A stretch of DNA of 11,618 nucleotides from positions 1 through 11,618 of the forward strand of contig CAYUHZ010000027.1 in the NCBI GenBank assembly GCA_964444625.1, read 5' to 3'. Origin of the DNA: CAYUHZ01 sp964444625 (lineage in GTDB: Bacteria; Patescibacteriota; Patescibacteriia; Patescibacteriales; GWC2-42-12). Each line of letters starts with the position of its first letter. The first letter of the stretch is position 1. Below are positions 5,525 to 11,618 of this stretch, one piece after another. The notes under the pieces were generated by a model. It ran no database searches. It was not told the DNA's origin and worked only from the letters and a program-made list of their open reading frames with translations. A program made the position numbers and the translations under genes.

Positions 5525-6253
5525 ACTGTTTTCTTTGTTCTCTATTTTCTTTATAGAGATGATAAATGGTTGGTAAAATCGAGAGAATGATTATTAATAT
5601 AATTATTGGCAAAAGATATTTATCTATATTTGGCATAATCTTGCCAAGAAAATAACCCCCAAACATCAATCCGAATGTCCAAATAAAACCTCCGATTATA
5701 TTATACTTGATAAACACGCGGTATTCCATATTGCAACGCCGATCGCAATAGGGGCGAAAGTTCTGACGATTGGCAAGAATCTGGCAATGACAATAGTTTT
5801 TGCGCCGTATTTTTCATAGTACTTTTCCGTTTTGACAATATGCTCTTTTTTAAAGAAACGGGAGCCTTCTTTTTTAACAGAACTTACGCGTTTGGCGCTA
5901 TTTTTATAATTTTTTAGAAAATAATCTAATTCTAGATATAAAAATAGGCTGAATTTTTATAATTTATTTCAGAAATTACTTCGCATAACGTCAAGCGCGT
6001 AAGTCCTATTTAAATAAAGAACACCCCGCTCTTCTGCCGAAAGCTTATCCCACACTATCTCCTGATACTGCGGCAAAAAAACCAGAGCGGTCGCGAGGCC
6101 AATATCCAAAAAACCCTGCGAAGCCAAAAATCCGGCAGTAAAAAGAAGACTGTCGCCGGGCAAAAAGAAACCGAAGAACAAGCCTGATTCCGCGAATGCA
6201 ACCGCAAATAGGCCGATATAACCAGCGGTTTTTATTAATTCAACCAAGTCCAT
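5511..6253 (-). pseudogene. dedA-family membrane protein gene, multiply disrupted
   Basis: A complete DedA-type sequence can be reconstructed, but only by joining pieces. The N-terminal part (from ATG 6253) carries YIGLFAVAFAESGLFFGFFLPGD. After a T7 run (6075-6081) the family sequence continues in another frame as AAVSGDSVG, then a TAA (6045-6047) where Tyr is expected, then AFGRRAGCSLFK. A 131-bp insertion interrupts there. Beyond it KKEGSRFFKKEHIVKTEKYYEKYGAKT and ARFLPIVRTFAP follow. One more frame change near 5730 leads into MEYRVFIKYNIIGG and the C-terminal helix, ending at 5511. That last part remains open as a 72-codon frame overlapping the ATPase start by 14 bases, so its translation might still couple to the ATPase. 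DedA proteins act in membrane lipid-carrier and proton-gradient homeostasis. Four independent lesions make sequencing error an unlikely full explanation. Confidence 0.85.
5878..6008. mobile_element. 131-bp MITE-like insertion inside dedA
   Basis: Imperfect terminal inverted repeats AGAACTTACGCGTTTGGC (5879-5896) and GTCAAGCGCGTAAGTCCT (5990-6007) match at 15 of 18 positions. TTTAA stands directly outside each end (5873-5877 and 6009-6013), as a 5-bp target-site duplication would. Removing the insert plus one TTTAA joins the flanking dedA frames exactly as SLF-KKEGS, which supports real transposition. The interior is very AT-rich, has no coding capacity and contains a 13-bp direct repeat (ATTTTTATAATTT at 5900 and 5953). 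It was presumably moved by an unlinked DDE transposase; the family is not identified. Confidence 0.7.
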
Positions 6254-6261
6254 AAATGATT

Positions 6262-6483
6262 TTATTTATTTTTCCACTTTATTTGGAATTCGATCTCCTC
6301 CACATCATTTTCTCTTTCATGTTCAATGTTAATAAGCGCATTTTTCGGCACTCTAATTTTTTCGCCGGCAATCTGAATGGTAAAATTTTTACCTGCCTCC
6401 AGAGCGTCGGCAAACCGCCGAATCTTTTTGATCATGTCCGACTGTGAATATGTTTTTTCAATATCTCTCTTGTTTTTTTTCAT
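6262..6483 (-). CDS. amphi-Trp domain protein
   Basis: This 73-residue, charged, soluble protein has an N-terminal helical half (residues about 12-31, QSDMIKKIRRFADALEAGK) followed by beta strands with alternating charged and hydrophobic residues and a terminal IKWK. The ADALEAGK motif, the strand-turn V-P segment and the closing W match small amphi-Trp domain proteins, whose function is not established. It starts 33 bases after the UPF0182 stop and ends 8 bases before the dedA remnant, so it probably shares a transcript with both. No Shine-Dalgarno precedes the ATG. The assignment rests on pattern recognition over a short protein. Confidence 0.72.
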   Translation of the reverse strand: MKKNKRDIEKTYSQSDMIKKIRRFADALEAGKNFTIQIAGEKIRVPKNALINIEHERENDVEEIEFQIKWKNK

Positions 6484-6516
6484 ATCGTTGTTTTATATTT
6501 TAAAAACATATAAACA

Positions 6517-9246
6517 TTATTTAAGCATCTCTCCTAAAAGCTTTATTGCTTCTCCGTAGCGCGCCCAGTCGCCATTTTTTTGCGCAACCATTGCCTCTTC
6601 ATATGCCTTGGACGCATTTTTAAATATTTCTGAATAATCTTTATTTTGCTGTTCTCCGGGAATTGCCGGCTTTCCTGCGTTATTTGCTTTTGGCGCTTCG
6701 ATTTTTTCTTTGCCGAAAATTTTAGCCAAACCTGCCTCCAATGTTTCCTCCATAGCAATTTTATTTTCGTATGCGACTACCACTCGCTTTAACTCAGGAA
6801 TTTTACCAGCCTCGGCTTTGAGATAAAGAGGCCGAATATATAGGAGGGACTCTTCAATCGGGGTAACCAAGAGCGGGCCCTGTATTACTTGCGAACCGCC
6901 TTGGCTCCAAAGAGATATCTGCTGACTAACTACCGGATCTTGATTTATACGACCGATAATCTGCTTGGGGCCGAACACTAGCTTATCCTTGGGAAAACGA
7001 TAAACCAATAACTTTCCGTAACTTTCACCGTCATTGCGAGCAACCATCCAAGAGGCTAGGTTATCTTTCGCGCGAGGAGTGAATGGCAACATCAAAACAT
7101 ATTCTTCTTTTTTTTCACCCGGCAGTTTCAAGATGGTATGTCTTGGCTGCATTGCCGGCACTATGCCGGCAATCGCGCCCTCTCCTTCGCTGGCGATAGC
7201 CGGAATTTCCCACTGATCTTCTTTATTGTAAAAAATTTGCGGATCATCCATATGATATATTGAATACGCCGCCGTCTGAAGAGTGAATATATCTTCAGGA
7301 TAGCGCAAATGAGAAGCTAAAACGGCTGGCATTTCCGAAATAGGCTTAAATACTCCGGGGAAAATATTGGCATAGGTTTTTATAATCGCATCATTGGCTT
7401 CGGACTGATAAAACGCAACACTGCCGTTGTAAGCGTCAACAACCGCCTTTACCGAATTTCTCACATAATTAACGCTCTCTCCATTCATCTTAAAAGGCTG
7501 TGAGTATGGATAATTATTGCTTATGGTGTATCCATCGGCAATCCAATATATTTTTCCATCAGCAATAACGGCGTATGGATCTTTGTCAAAAGTTATAAAT
7601 GGCGCGATTTTTTCAACTCTTTCTTTGATATTTCGATAATGCAAAATGCGGCTTTCGTCGGTTATGTCGTTTGACAGTAGTAATTTAAGCGATTGAAATT
7701 TTATGGCATAGGCAATGCGCTTGATAAACGAATCAAGAACTACGCCTCCGCTGCCTTCATAGGTTGTGTAAACATTTTCCTCGCCCTTCGGATAATCAAA
7801 CTCCCGAGATTTAGTTTTGGTAATGACGTAGTCATTTGAAAGTTCGCCAAAATATATTTCCGGCCGTGTTATTTCAAGTTCTTTTACATCCGCTTTCGGC
7901 GGCAAATCCTTAACCAATAAAACCGGCAGTCCTTCCGGCGTAACTTGGTTTACCGGCCCGGCCGCAACTCCATAACCATGAGTGAATGTCAATCTTTCAT
8001 TGATCCAATTTTTATTCGGCAGGCTTGCCGACGCCAGCTCTCTGGGAGAAAGCATGATTTGTCGAATTTCTCCGTTTATAACATAGCGATCATTATCAAC
8101 TTCGGCAAACTCATAGTAAGTTCTTATTTCCTGTATTTGGGAAAAAGTTGATAACAGCGGCTTTCTGTCCCATAGTCGAACGTTTTTTATTGTCAAATTA
8201 TTGGCCTTGATGTCGTCTGCTGAAATGGCTTTGTCTCCGGATATTTCTCGCTCTTCGATCTTATTAAGTCCAAGCGCCTCCTTTGTGGCGGCAATGTTAT
8301 TTTTTATGGATGGAGTTTCTTTAACCAATTCATTGGGCGCAACGATTATTTTTTGAAATAAGTTAGCGGCCACCGGTCCGGCAAATCCCATTACCACATA
8401 AAGCGCCAGCACGCCAAAAAGCGGCGCCAATTTTTCCTTCCACATCCAAAAAAGAACAGAAACAGCGCCAAGCAAAACAACAATGAAAGATGCCCAAATC
8501 ATCGGCATTTTTACCATCAAGTCTGCGTAGGTCGCGCCAAACACCAAGCCGCTTTGGTTTGTCAATAATCCAAAACGCGAAAAATAAATACCGGCCAAAG
8601 TAATTATCATGATAATTAACAGCAAAAAACCGAGATGAATCCTTGCCTTGCCGTCAATTTTGAATTGCTTTAACGCAAGTGGATTAGGGATGGAAAACCT
8701 ACCTTGAAAAAAATAAATGGCAGCGCTCCCGACTATTGCCAGAAGGGTAAGAAATTTTAACAAACCTAATCCTAACTGATAAACCGGAAGTGAAAAAATA
8801 TAAAAACCGATATCCTTTCCGAATATCGGGTCTGTCGAGCCAAAACTCGCGCTTGAAAAATATTTCAATATTTCCTGCCAACTTCCCGCGGCGATTAAAC
8901 CGAACAATACGGCGGCCCCTAAGCTAAAGATCGTGGCTAAACCTTTAACAGCGCCTCCTCCTATTCTTGTTAAGTCGCCAAATAAAGCGCTCGAAAAAAT
9001 TACGTTTCCCGCCGCCTTTGAGCGGAGAGCCAGATAAAAGTTAAACAGCAAGAAAGAAGCGGAAAAAACAAAGGCCGAAACAAACAACAACGCCTTAGCG
9101 CCCAACGATTTTATCATCATCTTGGCGTATCCGACTTCGGACAGCCACCACCAGTCAACGATAAGGGCAACGGCGCTGGAAAAAACGGTGAAAACAATGA
9201 AAGAACCGATAAGCAAAAATCCAGTACGATTTTTTGAAATATTCAT
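6517..9246 (-). CDS. UPF0182 family large membrane protein
   Basis: This 909-residue protein is typical in size and build for UPF0182 (COG1615). An N-terminal third has about seven membrane segments, starting at residues 9-30 and followed by the family DWWWLSEVGY block (31-40). A long extracytoplasmic region then contains conserved segments such as LWDRKPLL, the NWINERLTFTHGYG block and DAYNGSVAFY. The C-terminus has the family's closing feature: a low-complexity linker followed by a helix reading KNGDWARYGEAIKLLGEML, seen in most members. The biochemical role is unknown. The first ATG is used; no Shine-Dalgarno is present. The next upstream gene ends at 9332, and the 85-base gap holds a stem-loop. 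Confidence 0.92.
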   Translation of the reverse strand: MNISKNRTGFLLIGSFIVFTVFSSAVALIVDWWWLSEVGYAKMMIKSLGAKALLFVSAFVFSASFLLFNFYLALRSKAAGNVIFSSALFGDLTRIGGGAVKGLATIFSLGAAVLFGLIAAGSWQEILKYFSSASFGSTDPIFGKDIGFYIFSLPVYQLGLGLLKFLTLLAIVGSAAIYFFQGRFSIPNPLALKQFKIDGKARIHLGFLLLIIMIITLAGIYFSRFGLLTNQSGLVFGATYADLMVKMPMIWASFIVVLLGAVSVLFWMWKEKLAPLFGVLALYVVMGFAGPVAANLFQKIIVAPNELVKETPSIKNNIAATKEALGLNKIEEREISGDKAISADDIKANNLTIKNVRLWDRKPLLSTFSQIQEIRTYYEFAEVDNDRYVINGEIRQIMLSPRELASASLPNKNWINERLTFTHGYGVAAGPVNQVTPEGLPVLLVKDLPPKADVKELEITRPEIYFGELSNDYVITKTKSREFDYPKGEENVYTTYEGSGGVVLDSFIKRIAYAIKFQSLKLLLSNDITDESRILHYRNIKERVEKIAPFITFDKDPYAVIADGKIYWIADGYTISNNYPYSQPFKMNGESVNYVRNSVKAVVDAYNGSVAFYQSEANDAIIKTYANIFPGVFKPISEMPAVLASHLRYPEDIFTLQTAAYSIYHMDDPQIFYNKEDQWEIPAIASEGEGAIAGIVPAMQPRHTILKLPGEKKEEYVLMLPFTPRAKDNLASWMVARNDGESYGKLLVYRFPKDKLVFGPKQIIGRINQDPVVSQQISLWSQGGSQVIQGPLLVTPIEESLLYIRPLYLKAEAGKIPELKRVVVAYENKIAMEETLEAGLAKIFGKEKIEAPKANNAGKPAIPGEQQNKDYSEIFKNASKAYEEAMVAQKNGDWARYGEAIKLLGEMLK

Positions 9247-9281
9247 AATTTTAGCTTTATTAATCTTTAAATTTTTTCTTC

Positions 9282-9321
9282 TGCAGGCTAAAAAAACTCA
9301 CGTTAAAACAAATAGCCTGCA
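9282..9321. repeat. Stem-loop between the zinc-ribbon and UPF0182 genes
   Basis: TGCAGGCTA (9282-9290) and TAGCCTGCA (9313-9321) form a perfect 9-bp inverted repeat with a 22-base AT-rich loop. On the minus strand the stem is followed by A-rich rather than T-rich sequence, so it is not a canonical terminator. It may process or stabilise the transcript between two genes, or act as an operator. Confidence 0.45.
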
Positions 9322-9331
9322 AATAAAAGCA

Positions 9332-9589
9332 TTAAAAGTCAAAAATCTCGCCTAATATAGAATGCTTTTTATGCTTTTTGTAATGCCAGTGATCGTCGTG
9401 GTGATAACTGTTATTATGATTCTGATTATTTATCGGCATCGCTTGGGTAGGCTCGCTTTCGGATTTCTCGATTATTTTATCAAGCTCTCCTCGATCAAGC
9501 CAAACACCGCGGCACTTCGGGCAATAATCGATTTCCATGCCTTGCCTTTCTGACATAACAAGATCGACTTCACAAATTGGACATTTCAT
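9332..9589 (-). CDS. Zinc-ribbon (TFIIB-type) protein with histidine-rich tail
   Basis: This 85-residue protein begins MKCPICEVDLVMSERQ. Cys3/Cys6 and Cys23/Cys26 form a four-cysteine zinc ribbon, followed by RGVWLDRGELDKII, the hallmark of the zf-TFIIB/COG3809 small-protein family. I chose the ATG at 9589 because the family begins at this MKCP. An open frame reaches a GTG at 9625, but the extra 12 residues are not family-like. Residues about 56-77 are rich in His and Asn (HH, HDDHWHYKKHKKH), which could bind metal. The ribbon family is widespread and of unknown role, possibly a nucleic-acid or protein adaptor. It lies 55 bases after the PGPGW-like gene, and no Shine-Dalgarno is seen. Confidence 0.85.
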   Translation of the reverse strand: MKCPICEVDLVMSERQGMEIDYCPKCRGVWLDRGELDKIIEKSESEPTQAMPINNQNHNNSYHHDDHWHYKKHKKHSILGEIFDF

Positions 9590-9644
9590 ATTTTTTTTGA
9601 TCTCAAATGAATCGCTTGGAATCACTGAAGATGATTAATTATAA

Positions 9645-9887
9645 TTATTTTAATTTTTTCGCTTTAAGCTTGAAAGTTTTCGGAATATCGTACATGCGCC
9701 CAGATAACGCTTGGTTTTTTTTCTGCAACAATAACCTTAAGCCAAGTAGTTCCAACCCGATTATTAACAGCCACCAGCCCGGCACCAAGGGAAATATCAC
9801 CAAAACAAAGCCGATAACAATCGAAACCACGCCTAGAATTAATCTTAAAGCGGAATTCTTAATAAAATTATTTATTTTGCTCAACAT
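9645..9887 (-). CDS. PGPGW-like small membrane protein
   Basis: This 80-residue protein has two hydrophobic helices (about 13-32 and 38-55) joined by a tight turn PLVPGWW (33-39), the arrangement of the PGPGW family of two-helix membrane proteins. The lysine-rich cytoplasmic tail (KLKAKKLK) is typical of positive-inside topology. Function is unknown. It begins 4 bases after the htpX stop, a strong sign of cotranscription and possible functional coupling with that membrane protease. No Shine-Dalgarno precedes ATG. Confidence 0.65.
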   Translation of the reverse strand: MLSKINNFIKNSALRLILGVVSIVIGFVLVIFPLVPGWWLLIIGLELLGLRLLLQKKNQALSGRMYDIPKTFKLKAKKLK

Positions 9888-9891
9888 GGAT

Positions 9892-10743
9892 TTAATTCAA
9901 TTTTCTCAGCCTAGCAACTCTTTCTTCGACCGGCGGATGCGTAGAGAAAAGCGCCATTAAAGCCGACTGCTTGAATGGGTTAATTATAAACAAATGGGCG
10001 GCGGTTTCCTGTTTTGGCGACCCGTGAAGCTCGTGGCTTGAGGCAAACCCGCTGATTTTCTGAAGCGCTTTGGCCAGCCCATCGGGATTGCCGGCAATCT
10101 TAGCTCCGCTTTCATCGGCAATGTATTCGCGTGACCTGGAAACAGCCATATGAAGCAACATCGAGATCACCGGCGCCAAAATCATCATGGCGACCGATCC
10201 GAATATTCCCCCGGAACCGTCTTCTTCATCGTCGCTCGTGGAGCCGAATATATTGGCGAAATGCGCCAACTGCACCAAGTATGATATTGCGCCCGCAAAC
10301 GTTGCCGCAATACTGCCAATCAGCATGTCGCGATTTTTAATATGGGCTAATTCATGAGCCAATACTCCGCGCAACTCATCTTCATTAAGCAGGCTGACTA
10401 GTCCGGTAGTTACCGCCACGACCGCATGCTTTTCATTTCTGCCGGTCGCGAAAGCGTTGGGCATCGGATTGTCCATTATGTACAATTTTGGCATCGGCAA
10501 AGACGCTGATCGAGATAATTCATCAATCGTTTTGTATAGATGCGTATGCTCCGCCTTGCAAGCTTCTTTCGCCCCATAGGTCATAAGCGCCATCTTGTCA
10601 GACCACCAATATGCGCCGAAGTTCATGGCCGCTGATATGATAAGCGCCAACAAAGCGCCGGATTGCCCGCCGGCAAAATAACCGACTGCCATCACTAAGC
10701 CGGTCAATAAACCAAAAAATAAAGTTGTTTTTAAATTGTTCAT
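9892..10743 (-). CDS. htpX: HtpX-like membrane zinc metalloprotease (M48B)
   Basis: This 283-residue protein matches the usual length and order of HtpX. Two N-terminal membrane segments (about 6-24 and 27-46) come first. The zinc site HELAH (130-134, in LAHELAHIKNRD) follows, then two further hydrophobic segments (about 141-160 and 181-201). The third zinc ligand is Glu206 in SREYIADE, and the C-terminal THPP motif is at 268-271. HtpX degrades damaged or misfolded membrane proteins in concert with FtsH. An acidic DDEED insert follows the third segment. TATAAT lies just 3 bases before ATG on the minus strand, but without a good -35, so a leaderless promoter is only a possibility. No Shine-Dalgarno is present. 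Confidence 0.93.
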   Translation of the reverse strand: MNNLKTTLFFGLLTGLVMAVGYFAGGQSGALLALIISAAMNFGAYWWSDKMALMTYGAKEACKAEHTHLYKTIDELSRSASLPMPKLYIMDNPMPNAFATGRNEKHAVVAVTTGLVSLLNEDELRGVLAHELAHIKNRDMLIGSIAATFAGAISYLVQLAHFANIFGSTSDDEEDGSGGIFGSVAMMILAPVISMLLHMAVSRSREYIADESGAKIAGNPDGLAKALQKISGFASSHELHGSPKQETAAHLFIINPFKQSALMALFSTHPPVEERVARLRKLN

Positions 10744-10772
10744 ATTATTATATGCTCGAGTGCCGAGCGAAA

Positions 10773-10991
10773 TTATAATTTTTTAATTTCCTTAAGATCC
10801 TTGTCTGGCAAATACAGGATAATTAAACCGATGATAACGCCAAACAAAGACGTCCAAAGATGGCTCCCGCCGAAAATTAATCTATCCAATTCATCAAGCA
10901 TATGCCAAATGCCTCGCCACACTAAGACAAGTCCGATAACTATGGAAATATTTTTTGTTAAATAACTTAACGATATTTTTTTCTTGTTCAT
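10773..10991 (-). CDS. Small two-helix membrane protein
   Basis: This 72-residue protein starts MNKKKISLSYLTKN. It has two hydrophobic segments (about 15-31 and 44-61) around a loop with FGGSHLW, then a charged end (LPDKDLKEIKKL). I do not recognise a named family. The WRGIWHMLDELD and IIGLIILYLPD patterns look like small lineage-specific membrane proteins. The ATG at 10991 is chosen because the upstream part of the same open frame is transposase-derived. The frame is nevertheless continuous to an ATG at 11249, so a 158-residue chimera may be made instead. It ends 29 bases before htpX, and no Shine-Dalgarno is visible. Confidence 0.6.
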   Translation of the reverse strand: MNKKKISLSYLTKNISIVIGLVLVWRGIWHMLDELDRLIFGGSHLWTSLFGVIIGLIILYLPDKDLKEIKKL

Positions 10992-11275
10992 AAATTTAAA
11001 ACTTTTGGAAATCAGTTTTTTTAGTTCCTCGAAAGTCTCCATTTCCAGGAACTCGCTCTTGCACTCGTCTTTCAATCTCCCAAAAAATGATTCCTGCCCC
11101 GGATTCTCCGTCGGCGCGCCCGGAGCAGAATACGACAGCGCGATATTGTTTTTTAATACTTCATTTACATATTCATAGCCTGTATACTGCGATCCCTGGT
11201 CGGAATGGCTGATCAGATCATCCGGCAATCGACCTAATGGTTTTTTCATAGCTTCCGCTCTGGCTATTTTAGCCT
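10992..11275 (-). pseudogene. IS3-family transposase (OrfB) catalytic fragment
   Basis: The fragment contains LISHSDQGSQYT and ENPGQESFFGRLKDE. The Asp and Glu of these motifs are separated by 35 residues, the DD(35)E signature of IS3 integrase-like OrfB. The first catalytic Asp and the upstream half are gone. The sequence passes from an OrfA-type coiled-coil start (LKAKIARAEAM) directly into KKPLGRLPDD, so an internal deletion of several hundred bases is inferred. The OrfB C-terminus is also cut after about FEELKKLISK, where the frame runs straight into the 72-aa membrane protein. This cannot encode an active transposase. Confidence 0.8.
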
Positions 11276-11505
11276 TTAACTCTCCAGAGCCTGATCAGGG
11301 GAGTTTTCGAATGCTTTGACCCCGCGCTCCGCGAGCTGATCGCGCCAGAGGTAGGGCAAATTCGGATTAACGTCATATTTCCGGCCGATCTCGGCGGCAT
11401 TGCCGCCTTTCAGGATGTCGATCACCCGGTCGAACTTAAACTGGGCGGTATAGGTTTTTTAGTCTTTTTCAGACCGGCTCCGCCGGCTTTTTCCGCTTGG
11501 GACAT
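11276..11505 (-). pseudogene. IS3-family OrfA (helix-turn-helix) remnant, frameshifted
   Basis: A start MSQAEKAGGAGLKKTKK (ATG at 11505) shifts frame at an A6 run near 11455. After the shift, YTAQFKFDRVIDILKGG and AAEIGRKYDVNPNLPYLWRDQL give a clear IS3/IS911-type helix-turn-helix. The frame reaches TAA at 11276-11278, where a one-base loss explains the stop, because ESLKAKIAR continues in the next frame. This part is visibly GC-richer than the host genes, which suggests a foreign source. The left inverted repeat cannot be fixed, because the right end of the element is deleted. Confidence 0.75.
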
Positions 11506-11526
11506 ATTTTTTGAGGAATGATTATG

Positions 11527-11555
11527 AGTTTACGATACCATATTGGCCGTAAACT
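11527..11555. repeat. Inverted repeat upstream of the IS3 remnant
   Basis: AGTTTACG (11527-11534) and CGTAAACT (11548-11555) form a perfect 8-bp inverted repeat around a 13-base spacer. It lies about 20 bases upstream of the OrfA start. It could be a regulatory hairpin of the insertion element or an operator. A smaller hairpin, TTTCC-TTGT-GGAAA, follows at 11563-11576. No gene is seen from 11506 to the window end. Confidence 0.4.
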
Positions 11556-11618
11556 TAAAACCTTTCCTTGTGGAAATCCCATTTGCATACCAGTTCAGTA
11601 TAGCTAGGATTAGTCAAA

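Noticed and set aside
5511..5729. Independent 72-aa membrane protein gene
   Set aside because: The sequence matches the C-terminal part of DedA, and the rest of DedA is found directly upstream in other frames, so it is a pseudogene fragment.
9607..9960. 117-codon plus-strand open frame
   Set aside because: It lies antisense across the PGPGW-like gene and the end of htpX, both of which are better supported.
10750..10766. GCTCG/CGAGC hairpin before htpX as a terminator
   Set aside because: It is only a 5-bp stem with no T-tract, too weak to call.
132..11505. UGA recoding (glycine code 25, as in SR1 and Gracilibacteria)
   Set aside because: The tnpA frame ends naturally at TGA at the family's usual length, and the other in-frame TGAs fall in decayed genes; nothing requires recoding.

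Overview
The window looks like a piece of a small, AT-rich bacterial genome, most probably a Patescibacteria/CPR-type organism. This placement is an inference from gene style: short proteins, UPF0182, an amphi-Trp protein, ZIP and P-type ATPase variants, and start codons with no Shine-Dalgarno motif. No rRNA or tRNA is present to confirm it. Nearly all host genes lie on the minus strand, and the plus strand carries only the transposase gene near the left end.

Layout. (1) Positions 1-660 hold a Y1 (HUH-type) IS200/IS605-family transposase gene, bracketed by short imperfect hairpins that share one architecture: a 7-bp or 6-bp stem, a bulged C or T, a 2-3 bp upper stem and a tetranucleotide loop ending in TG. 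The enzyme has Arg in place of the first His of its HUH motif. (2) 680-1640 carries a VTT/DedA-like membrane protein with its own extended -10 promoter, then a decayed Xer-type tyrosine recombinase. (3) 1641-2137 has no gene but is crowded with palindromes: a lone fourth copy of the transposase-type hairpin and a possible small transcription unit (promoter followed by terminator). (4) 2138-6253 is a minus-strand cluster: a dedA pseudogene broken by several lesions including a 131-bp MITE-like insertion, then a P2-type cation ATPase with altered ion-site residues, then a ZIP metal transporter. (5) 6262-9246 holds an amphi-Trp protein and a large UPF0182 membrane protein. (6) 9332-10743 holds a zinc-ribbon protein with a His-rich tail, a PGPGW-like small membrane protein and the HtpX protease. 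(7) 10773-11618 holds a 72-aa membrane protein whose reading frame is fused upstream to the remains of a GC-richer IS3-family element.

How it fits together. From 10991 down to 2138 the intact minus-strand genes are mostly separated by a few to about 90 bases or overlap, so long cotranscription is plausible. The theme is envelope and cation homeostasis: ZIP import beside P-type transport, a DedA remnant, HtpX membrane quality control and several small membrane proteins. The strongest leads are the hairpin/transposase system, the ATPase ion-site changes, the MITE with target-site duplication inside dedA, and the in-frame transposase-membrane protein chimera. I did not find a CRISPR array, defence island or other clearly new multi-gene system.
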